A DNA stretch of 6,255 nt from VGMD01 sp964552055. Its GTDB lineage: Bacteria > Chlamydiota > Chlamydiia > Chlamydiales > 2-12-FULL-49-11. The stretch lies in assembly GCA_964552055.1 (NCBI GenBank), contig CAZKFL010000057.1, positions 1 through 6,255 on the forward strand, in the 5' to 3' direction. The notes beneath the pieces are model-generated. The model made no database searches. It was not told where the DNA came from and saw only the letters and a list, made by a program, of their open reading frames with translations. The position numbers and the translations under genes were made by a program. Shown here piece after piece: positions 1-4,337 of this stretch. How positions within the stretch are numbered: position 1 is the first letter of the stretch; each line of letters begins with the position of its first letter.

Positions 1-122
1 TGAAAGGGTCAGGCTTGACATTCTGAAAGGGTCATGAAAGGGTCAGGCTTGACATCTTCTTGTTCACGTATCTTTTAGTGAAAGGGTCAGGCTTGACATC
101 TTCTTGTTCACGTATCTTTTAG
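1..122 (+). repeat. Repeat array A (11-mer units, 44-bp tandem)
   Basis: Four copies of the 11-mer TGAAAGGGTCA start at 1, 24, 35 and 79. The unit at 1 continues with GGCTTGACATTC before the next one begins. The units at 35-78 and 79-122 are identical 44-bp tandem copies that continue with GGCTTGACAT and then CTTCTTGTTCACGTATCTTT. That second tail differs from the tail of arrays B, C and D and recurs only in array E. The array may continue left of the window. Its right edge runs into the 3' end of a minus-strand transposase remnant, so this tail is probably an insertion-sequence end. Confidence 0.9.
90..122. mobile_element. Probable left end of IS4-type element (terminal repeat)
   Basis: The stretch CTTCTTGTTCACGTATCTTT directly abuts the 3' end of the transposase remnant here. 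It recurs near 6222-6241 and is followed there by unrelated sequence. Identical outer ~20 bp with different inner sequence is what the two terminal inverted repeats of one insertion-sequence family look like. No target duplication can be judged, because the outer flank is array sequence. Confidence 0.45.
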
Positions 123-230
123 TTGACATCAAATGAAGCCTCCATAAAACAGGTGTAATCTTCGTGTGTTTCCCAGCCCTCTAGAATATCTTGAAGCCTC
201 GTTAAGCCTCTCCAGGTAACAATGTAACCG
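119..230 (-). pseudogene. C-terminal remnant of Tn5/IS4-type transposase
   Basis: On the minus strand an open frame enters from the array B boundary near 229 and ends at a TAA at 119-121, giving 36 codons. It contains TWRGLTRLQDILEGWE, which matches the conserved C-terminal end of Tn5-type (IS4 superfamily) transposases, where a W-R-G-L/W-x-R-L-x-D-I/F-x-x-G-W pattern follows the dimerisation domain. A full transposase is around 450 residues, so more than 90% is missing. The upstream coding part is replaced by array B. The stop codon lies inside the repeat tail of array A, which is how the terminal repeat of an insertion sequence usually sits against its transposase 3' end. The family call rests on recalled motif similarity. 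Confidence 0.7.
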
Positions 231-300
231 TGAAAGGGTCATGAAAGGGTCATGAAAGGGTCAGGCTTGACATTCTGACATTTGGTATTTGGATGAAAAA
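231..300 (+). repeat. Repeat array B
   Basis: Three head-to-tail 11-mers TGAAAGGGTCA (231, 242, 253) run into the long tail GGCTTGACATTC, TGACATT, TGGTATT, TGGATG and an A-rich run that leads into the hairpin at 301-328. The left boundary cuts off the minus-strand transposase remnant. The right side is nearly identical to the right sides of arrays C and D. Confidence 0.9.
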
Positions 301-328
301 AAGACCCGCAAAAAATTTTGTGGGTCTT
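301..328 (-). terminator. Terminator-like hairpin, copy 1
   Basis: Inverted repeat AAGACCC GC AAAA / TTTT GT GGGTCTT. On the minus strand it is followed by a run of T residues, the form of a Rho-independent terminator. On the plus strand the T run is short (TCTTTAG), but the one imperfect pair is a G-U wobble there and an A-C mismatch on the minus strand, so it could work in both directions. Copies lie at 1472-1499 and 4083-4110; the last has a compensatory change in the stem. Confidence 0.65.
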
Positions 329-517
329 TAGTTATCTGGAGGTGGAGAGACACATTCAGAACTTTTGATTGGAGCAGAATCAAAATCCCAAGCGTATTGA
401 ATCCCTCTAATCAGAAAGTTAATGGGACTCCCAGGTGATGGAACGAGCACCTTGGAAAAACGAAGGGGGTATGCTCCTTAAATAGAAGCGGTACCTGTCC
501 ATATTTATGAAAATCGT
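329..517. repeat. ~190-bp dispersed repeat, copy 1
   Basis: From TTAGTTATCTGGAGGTGGAG through TATTTATGAAAATCGT this segment aligns with 4111-4304. The outer parts are closely similar and the middle is clearly diverged and different in length. Shared blocks include ACATTCAGAACTTTTGA, GGTGATGGAACGAGCACC and ATGCTCCTTAAATAGAAGCG. A potential stem CCCAGGTG (430-437) / CACCTTGG (448-455) encloses a 10-nt loop. Both copies lie between an array hairpin and a plus-strand gene, ending 63 bp (here) and 33 bp (copy 3) before it. I recognise no known RNA family. It could be a mobile-element end, a leader region or a decayed gene. Confidence 0.8.
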
Positions 518-580
518 CCTAAAGAGAGACTCTGCTTAGTCAACAAAAAAATTAAAGCCCACTGCTTTTGATGAATTTTA

Positions 581-1111
581 TTGGAGAAAAAGCATTTAGG
601 TGTTAACCTTTTTGCAGTATTTTGGTTTCTTATTTGGGAGATTACTATGCCTAGTTACGTGCAGGCAGGAGCTTTCGTTGGAGGAGCTTTAGGAGTTCCT
701 TATCTTATTGGGGGCAATAGTCTAGGAAATATTGGAAGAATTGTTATTCATAGCATTTGGGGTGGATCAATTGTATCAAATGCTGTTAGCTTGGCAATGC
801 CACAACAACAGGAGCAAGATGATAGGCTAACCCGAATTTCTACCTTAGCATATCAAATATTTTTTTATGGCGTTACAATAGCTTCATATCTTGTTATATC
901 TCCACAGCTCTCCCTTTTAAGGTGTGCAGCAGGTTGTATAGGAAGTCTTGCTGTAAATGCGTGGGCGCAGCGTGCTTTAGGACCGAATAGTGAGGGGCTG
1001 GTACCAGAAACAGTGTCAGAAATACGTTTTTATTCATTAACTTCCCAGGCTGCCTGGACTTTATTTATTAGTTCTCTGGTATCTGGCATTGCACGTTCAT
1101 TTTTTTCATAG
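581..1111 (+). CDS. Hypothetical hydrophobic protein with signal peptide
   Basis: 176 residues from a TTG start. The nearest in-frame stop is at 572-574, so no ATG lies upstream. The first in-frame ATG (647, residue 23) would cut into the hydrophobic leader. The N-terminus reads as a signal peptide: Lys-Lys-His, then an apolar core LFAVFWFLIW, then a likely cleavage after VQA at about residue 29. That supports the TTG start, although I see no strong Shine-Dalgarno. Beyond it lie glycine-rich apolar stretches and candidate membrane segments near residues 50-73, 86-107, 110-128 and 156-175. The loops are short and polar (QQQEQDDR at 75-82; GPNSEGLVPET at 133-143). It is alone between arrays B and C, with no partner gene. 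I do not recognise the family. It is probably a small inner-membrane or exported protein. No conserved motif points to a function. Confidence 0.65.
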   Translation: MEKKHLGVNLFAVFWFLIWEITMPSYVQAGAFVGGALGVPYLIGGNSLGNIGRIVIHSIWGGSIVSNAVSLAMPQQQEQDDRLTRISTLAYQIFFYGVTIASYLVISPQLSLLRCAAGCIGSLAVNAWAQRALGPNSEGLVPETVSEIRFYSLTSQAAWTLFISSLVSGIARSFFS

Positions 1112-1325
1112 TTTTTAACTCTTTTAAAGATGGGATGATGTGTATTGTGAAGACCAAAATAGCCAGAAAAACTAGTTTTGTGTAGTTCAGCTCAGTAGTT
1201 GATTAGAGATCTATATTTTTGCCTTTTGATGATTTTCCCTTAGTTCTTTCAAGATCAATTCCACATTTGTTAATGGACTGTTTTCAGCGGTGATTTTAAT
1301 GCCGTTGAATTGGACACGGCCACCA
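1112..1325. other. Non-coding gap plus orphan gene tail
   Basis: 1112-1210 holds no convincing gene, RNA or terminator. The rest is the minus-strand orphan fragment listed separately. Confidence 0.5.
1211..1325 (-). pseudogene. C-terminal fragment of unidentified protein, cut by array C
   Basis: On the minus strand an open frame of about 38 codons runs out of array C and ends at TAG (1211-1213). It reads GGRVQFNGIKI, then a short linker, then VELILKELRENHQKAKI. Its composition is that of a real protein end: a beta-like stretch, then a charged amphipathic helix. It has no start codon, and in this frame the array contributes a stop just upstream (1334-1336). The simplest reading is that the 3' end of a gene was left when array C replaced the rest. 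I do not recognise the family, and no matching 5' part lies elsewhere in the window. Confidence 0.5.
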
Positions 1326-1471
1326 TGAAAGGGTCATGAAAGGGTCAGGCTTGACATTCTGAAAGGGTCAGGCTTGACATTCTGAAAGGGTCATGAAAGG
1401 GTCAGGCTTGACATTCTGACATTTGAAAGGGTCAGGCTTGACATTCTGACATTTGGTATTTGGATGAAAAA
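1326..1471 (+). repeat. Repeat array C (nested truncated units)
   Basis: Six TGAAAGGGTCA units start at 1326, 1337, 1360, 1383, 1394 and 1424. Successive units are cut at different points of the same longer element: after the 11-mer, after GACATTC and after GACATT. The last runs through TTTGGTATTTGGATG into the hairpin. All units use the GAAAGGG form. The array replaces the upstream part of the orphan gene at 1211-1325. Confidence 0.9.
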
Positions 1472-1499
1472 AAGACCCGCAAAAAATTTTGTGGGTCTT
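1472..1499 (-). terminator. Terminator-like hairpin, copy 2
   Basis: Identical in sequence to the hairpin at 301-328: AAGACCC with GGGTCTT arms, an A/T inner stem and a minus-strand T run. Here it lies immediately 3', on the minus strand, of the partial tRNA/tmRNA end at 1508-1532, the normal position of a terminator for such a gene. This may be the arrangement from which the other two copies were derived. Confidence 0.65.
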
Positions 1500-1507
1500 T
1501 AGTTATC

Positions 1508-1532
1508 TGGAGGTGGAGAGAGTCGAACTCTA
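1508..1532 (-). other. Partial tRNA/tmRNA 3' end (T arm and acceptor strand)
   Basis: Read on the minus strand, a T-arm-like element (stem TAGAG, loop TTCGACT, stem CTCTC, with 4 of 5 pairs) is followed by a seven-base acceptor strand CACCTCC and a discriminator A. The next bases are GAT rather than CCA. Nothing upstream resembles the rest of a tRNA, so only the 3' 25 nt are present. Complete genes ending this way would start GGAGGTG, as many serine tRNAs and some tmRNAs do. A lone 3' tRNA piece next to short direct repeats is typical of the duplicated core left by a tyrosine integrase. Copies 1 and 3 share only the acceptor-side part (GTTATCTGGAGGTGGAGAGA on the plus strand). Confidence 0.45.
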
Positions 1533-1620
1533 TGACAATTTCTAAACCAGATTGAACCGGGATAAACAACACCAAGAATATCAGAGAGTTAAGTGAGAGT
1601 CAAATGGGCTAGCTTATGCT

Positions 1621-1667
1621 GGTTTTTGCAGGTTTTGTGCAGTCTAGCGCGTAAAATTTGCGTAAAA
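1621..1667. repeat. Short direct repeats, possible integrase arm sites
   Basis: GCGTAAAA occurs at 1649-1656 and again at 1660-1667, exactly 11 bp (one helical turn) apart. Just before them, TTTTTGCAGG and TTTTGTGCAG form a second, looser repeat pair. Phased short repeats within about 150 bp of a tRNA 3' end are what integrase arm-type binding sites look like. No integrase gene is in the window, so this is only a candidate. Confidence 0.35.
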
Positions 1668-1690
1668 GACAGCCGAGTGATTCTCGGCTG
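1663..1690 (-). terminator. Rho-independent terminator of the merR-type gene
   Basis: A perfect 8-bp stem CAGCCGAG / CTCGGCTG with a 5-nt loop (1670-1690) lies 13 bp after the minus-strand stop codon. It is followed on the minus strand by TCTTTTAC. Stem, spacing and T tract all fit an intrinsic terminator. Confidence 0.75.
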
Positions 1691-1703
1691 CCTGCTTTAG
1701 ATT

Positions 1704-2465
1704 TTAGTTCAATTCTTTGTCAGCAAATACCTGAATGGCTTCTGCTATATATTCAGGTAATCGAGGATGGTATGCTTCATAAGCTTTACGAAGATCACTA
1801 TCTACGATAAATTGCCCATGGCTAGCATAAGACTCTTTTGTGGGAGTCCAGCATTTGCTTAGCCACACATGATGTCTACGAATAACACCTTGCACTTCTT
1901 TTGTGCTGACTTTGAGATTTTGCTCCAGCAAACGAGTAAGTTCCTTGCAGATATCTACAAACTTTTTTTAAAGTTTTCCTCATCTGCTTTGGACCATTTC
2001 TTCGCATTTTGTTTGCTTTCTTCAATGTGAGCCTTGCCTTGGTCCCCAAAGCGTTCTATGATTTGTCTTTCATATTCCGCCTGTTGTTCCTTGCTAAAGC
2101 CAGAAAACATCTCTATTTCTTTCATTTTCTTAGTTCCTTTTAAGTGTTCGATTGTTTTGTCAATCGTCTTAATCAGTTTTCTGGTTTGTTCTAGGTTCTT
2201 TTTAAGCACCTGCCTATGAGAACTTAAAGCCACCATTTTATCGAAATCACTTCTTCCCAGGACTTTCCGAATCTTCTTCAACTCAAACCCCAGCTCTCTA
2301 AAAAATAAAATTTGCTGAAGGATTAAAAGCTGTTCTTCTTCGTAGTATCGATACCCGTTGGTGCCATGATAGGCTGGTTTAAGAAGTCCAACCTCATCGT
2401 ACCAATGCAGGGGTCCGAATACTGACTCCTGAAATTTGCGCTAATTCCTTAACTGTATAAGCCAT
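1704..2465 (-). pseudogene. MerR regulator with TipAS-like domain, two frameshifts
   Basis: The minus-strand frame starts at ATG 2465 behind a good AAGGAG (7-nt spacing). It opens with YTVKELAQISGVSIRT, the MerR helix-turn-helix. At the C run read from G2410-2413 one extra base shifts the frame, and translation would stop after 23 codons. In the next frame it continues HWYDEVGLLKP, a GYRYY motif, LQQILFFRELGFELKKI and KVLGRSDFDK, the typical MerR winged helix and coiled coil. Near the A7 run (1963-1969 complement) a second one-base shift precedes CKELTRLLEQ and a C-terminal part containing HHVWL, GQFIVD and KAYEAYHP, the TipAS drug-sensing domain. Restored, it would be about 253 residues, the normal length for TipA-like activators, which bind diverse drugs and activate efflux or resistance genes. 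Both lesions are at homopolymers, so sequencing error is possible. The gene has its own promoter and terminator. Confidence 0.85.
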
Positions 2466-2509
2466 TGACTATCTCCTTCAATATCCCTTTGATTTTAAAG
2501 GATGCCCCA

Positions 2510-2540
2510 ATAATAGGGAATAACGTAACGTGAGGGTCAA
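2510..2540 (-). promoter_or_regulatory. MerR-type promoter with 19-bp spacer
   Basis: On the minus strand TTGACC (2540-2535) and TATTAT (2515-2510) are separated by 19 bp. The spacer carries ACGTTACGT, a short dyad. An overlong 19-bp spacer holding a dyad is the hallmark of promoters that MerR proteins activate by untwisting DNA. It lies 45 bp before the merR start, so autoregulation is expected. Confidence 0.7.
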
Positions 2541-2600
2541 TAGTCTTTCTAAAAAAACGAAATTTCCTCCTTAAAATAATAAATTTTTTGAAAAACGCCA

Positions 2601-2640
2601 CCTTTGCAACAAAGGAAGTTGTGTGATATATTACATATCA
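2601..2640 (+). promoter_or_regulatory. gntR operon promoter with two inverted repeats
   Basis: TTGCAA (2604-2609) and TATATT (2627-2632), 17 bp apart, make a plausible sigma-70 promoter ending about 30 bp before gntR. Two inverted repeats overlap it: CCTTTG-CAA-CAAAGG (2601-2615, perfect, over the -35) and TGATAT-ATTAC-ATATCA (2624-2640, over the -10). Either could be the autoregulatory operator of the GntR protein encoded next. The ribosome site AAGGAAGGG follows at 2644-2652. Confidence 0.55.
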
Positions 2641-2662
2641 GTCAAGGAAGGGCGTATCGTTT

Positions 2663-3304
2663 ATGGAAGAAAAAATCCAGCGTACCTTTGTTCGCCAAGA
2701 GGCTTATCTTAAAATTCGGAATTGGATTTTGGATGGAACCTTGGCGCCAGGGGCGCAAGTACGAGATAAGAAATTAGCGGAACAGTTGGGGGTCAGTAGA
2801 ACCCCGATTCGGGAAGCGTTATTGCGTCTTGAAGATGAGGGGCTTATGCAAACAAAGCCCAATCGCTCAACTCTTGTTAGTTCTATAGATTTCCACAGCG
2901 CATTTCATCTCTATTCGATTGTATGGACATTAGAACGGTTAGCACTTACCCAAGCTTTTGGATCGATTACCGATCTTCACATTCAAGCTATGATTGAAGC
3001 TAATGAACGATTCTTGCAAAAAATGAAGGGTCGGGATCGAATAGCTGCCTTGGACGCTGATTATGACTTCCATTCAATTTATGTGATGCTATCGGAAAAT
3101 AAAGAGCTTGAAAAAGTCATTTCAGAATTGAAACAGAAAATAAAGCGATTGGACCTTTATTATTTTGATAAAATAAAAGACGCAGCTCTCTCCTATGAAG
3201 AGCACGACCAGATTATTGAGGCTCTAAAGAATAAGGATTTGAGCTTAGCTCTAAACGCCGTTGAGAATAATTGGAAGAACAGTTTTTCCCGTTTTAAACT
3301 TTAA
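2663..3304 (+). CDS. GntR-family regulator, FCD (FadR-type) subfamily
   Basis: 213 residues, full length for the family. Residues 8-70 form the winged helix: YLKIRNWILDGTLAPGAQV, then KKLAEQLGVSRTPIREALLR with the diagnostic SRTPIREAL, then LEDEGL and the wing. Residues 76-210 are a helical FCD effector-binding domain. Of its usual metal ligands, DYDFH (D133, H137) and EEH (H181) are present, but the histidine expected in the last helix seems to be replaced in AVENNW (201-204), so metal binding may be altered. These repressors respond to small organic acids or amino acids. The start is ATG behind AAGGAAGGG. It is first in a tight operon (9-bp gap to the DUF2000 gene, which has its own AAGGAGT) and divergent from the broken merR. 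The effector is unknown; the linked genes suggest control of a small accessory trait. Confidence 0.92.
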   Translation: MEEKIQRTFVRQEAYLKIRNWILDGTLAPGAQVRDKKLAEQLGVSRTPIREALLRLEDEGLMQTKPNRSTLVSSIDFHSAFHLYSIVWTLERLALTQAFGSITDLHIQAMIEANERFLQKMKGRDRIAALDADYDFHSIYVMLSENKELEKVISELKQKIKRLDLYYFDKIKDAALSYEEHDQIIEALKNKDLSLALNAVENNWKNSFSRFKL

Positions 3305-3313
3305 AGGAGTGGT

Positions 3314-3724
3314 ATGTTTGAAAATAAATTGGTAGCAGTGATGAATGAAAAAATTGAACCAGGCGTGATTATGAATGCCTTGGCTCATATGTGTATAGGG
3401 TTTGGGTCGGAGATAGGAAAGGAGCCTTTGCGTCTGAGTAATTATATCGACGGAGATGAAGGTAGTCACCCTAGCATTTCAGAGATGCCTTTTATGATTT
3501 TAAAGGCGAATTCAAATAAAATAAGAGCTCTTCGTCAAGCCGCCCAACAGGCTGGAATTAAGTTTGTTGACTTTACCGATACCATGACAATAGGGTCCTA
3601 TGTGGAGCAATTAGAGCGAACCAAGCAAGTTAAAGAAGCCGATTTGATCTATTATGGTATTGTTTTATTTGGTAGCTGGGATAAAGTTTCAGAGTTAACA
3701 AGAAAATTTTCCTTGTGGAAGTAA
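3314..3724 (+). CDS. DUF2000 family protein (peptidyl-tRNA hydrolase 2-like fold)
   Basis: 136 residues, the usual size for this single-domain family. Seen: N-terminal NKLVAVMNEKIEPGVIMNAL, then GFGSEIG, a central SEMPFMILKAN strand, a helix RALRQAAQQAG, then VDFTDTMTIGSYVEQ and C-terminal LIYYGIVLFGSWDKVSELTR. This order of strand, helix and T-x-T/M motif resembles DUF2000 proteins, which share the fold of archaeal-type peptidyl-tRNA hydrolase but have no established activity. The start is ATG with AAGGAGT 6 bp upstream. It lies 9 bp after gntR and 4 bp before the aph-like gene, so it is almost certainly co-transcribed. DUF2000 genes next to regulators are common, but their role is unproven; the family call is from memory of its pattern. 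Confidence 0.75.
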   Translation: MFENKLVAVMNEKIEPGVIMNALAHMCIGFGSEIGKEPLRLSNYIDGDEGSHPSISEMPFMILKANSNKIRALRQAAQQAGIKFVDFTDTMTIGSYVEQLERTKQVKEADLIYYGIVLFGSWDKVSELTRKFSLWK

Positions 3725-3728
3725 ACTA

Positions 3729-3926
3729 ATGAATAGTCAGCATGTTGTAATAGATGCCTCTCTTGTGCGTCGTCTGATAGCCTCGCAATTTCCTCAATGG
3801 AGAGAGCTTTCTATCGATCCTGTTGCAACGAGTGGATGGGATAATCGAACTTTTCATTTAGGTAAAGATATGTCAGTTCGCTTGCCAAGAGCCGCCGATT
3901 ATGAAAGGGTCATGAAGGGGTCATGA
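3729..3926 (+). pseudogene. Aminoglycoside phosphotransferase-family gene, truncated by array D
   Basis: ATG 3729 follows the DUF2000 stop by 4 bp, with GGAAG upstream. About 60 codons are coherent: an N-terminal helix ASLVRRLIASQFPQW, then VATSGWDNRTFHLG and MSVRLPRAADY. This is the nucleotide-binding N-lobe of APH-type small-molecule kinases (the GWDNRTFRLG...VRLP signature). The family is normally about 300 residues; the catalytic C-lobe (HGD..N and DxD/DW motifs) is absent. After tyrosine 58 the frame passes into repeat units and stops at 3924-3926, adding RVMKGS. The codons for ERVMK coincide with the first repeat unit and may be genuine aph sequence. Third gene of the gntR operon. No downstream remainder is visible after the array. 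Confidence 0.85.
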
Positions 3927-4080
3927 AGGGGTCAGGCTTGACATTCTGAAGGGGTCATGAAGGGGTCAGGCTTGACATTCTGAAGGGGTCATGAAGGGGT
4001 CATGAAGGGGTCAGGCTTGACATTCTGACATTTGGTGAAGGGGTCAGGCTTGACATTCTGACATTTGGTGTTGGATAAAA
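3902..4080 (+). repeat. Repeat array D (GGGG-variant units)
   Basis: Nine units start at 3902, 3913, 3924, 3947, 3958, 3981, 3992, 4003 and 4036. Eight have the form TGAAGGGGTCA. Only the first is TGAAAGGGTCA, the form used in every other array. Truncation points are after the 11-mer, after GACATTC, and after GACATTTGG (unit at 4036). The last unit continues through GGTGTTGGAT and an A run into the hairpin at 4083-4110. The array cuts the aph-like gene. Confidence 0.92.
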
Positions 4081-4082
4081 AA

Positions 4083-4110
4083 AAGGCCCGCAAAAAATTT
4101 TGTGGGCCTT
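4083..4110 (-). terminator. Terminator-like hairpin, copy 3 (compensated stem)
   Basis: Same hairpin as at 301 and 1472, but with AAGGCCC and GGGCCTT arms: both members of one A-T pair have become G-C, so pairing is retained. It is followed on the minus strand by a run of eight T residues. The paired change suggests selection on the folded RNA. Confidence 0.65.
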
Positions 4111-4304
4111 TAGTTATCTGGAGGTGGAGAGACACATTCAGAACTTTTGACTGGAGTAGAATAAAGATCCCAAATGTGTTGACCTCTTCTAATTTAACCC
4201 AGACAGCTCATGGGACTCCCGGGTGATGGAACGAGCACCTGGGAAAACAGAAGGGGTATGCTCCTTAAATAGAAGCGGTACCTGTCCTTATTTATGAAAA
4301 TCGT
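4111..4304. repeat. ~190-bp dispersed repeat, copy 3
   Basis: Homologous to 329-517. The stem here is CCCGGGTG (4218-4225) / CACCTGGG (4236-4243), eight pairs with one G-U on the plus strand, around the same loop ATGGAACGAG. A second small stem, AAGGGG / CTCCTT, follows near 4250-4265. The middle (about 4150-4205) is strongly diverged from copy 1. This non-coding stretch between array D and the next gene shows no gene of its own. Confidence 0.8.
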
Positions 4305-4337
4305 ATTGAGGAGAGAGAGCTCTATTATTTAAGAAAT

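Noticed and set aside
264..290. TTGACA in each repeat unit as a promoter -35 box
   Set aside because: No good -10 at 16-18 bp in either tail type (TGGATG or CTTTTA at best), so the match is probably incidental.
1..300. Tandem short repeats as a CRISPR array
   Set aside because: Units are 11-44 bp, mostly adjacent without unique spacers of regular length, and no cas gene is present.
340..470. Short minus-strand open frame of about 40 codons in copy 1 of the ~190-bp repeat ending in SPPPDN
   Set aside because: The frame is not kept in copy 3, where the middle diverges in length and stops early; the differences are not codon-like.
1508..1532. Complete tRNA or tmRNA gene
   Set aside because: Only T arm and acceptor 3' strand are recognisable; no anticodon arm, D arm or 5' acceptor strand upstream on the minus strand.
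2034..2219. Plus-strand 61-codon open frame
   Set aside because: It is antisense to the conserved MerR/TipAS coding sequence and has cysteine/serine-rich shadow composition.
3251..3469. Minus-strand 72-codon open frame
   Set aside because: It overlaps the gntR end and DUF2000 start, both well supported on the plus strand.
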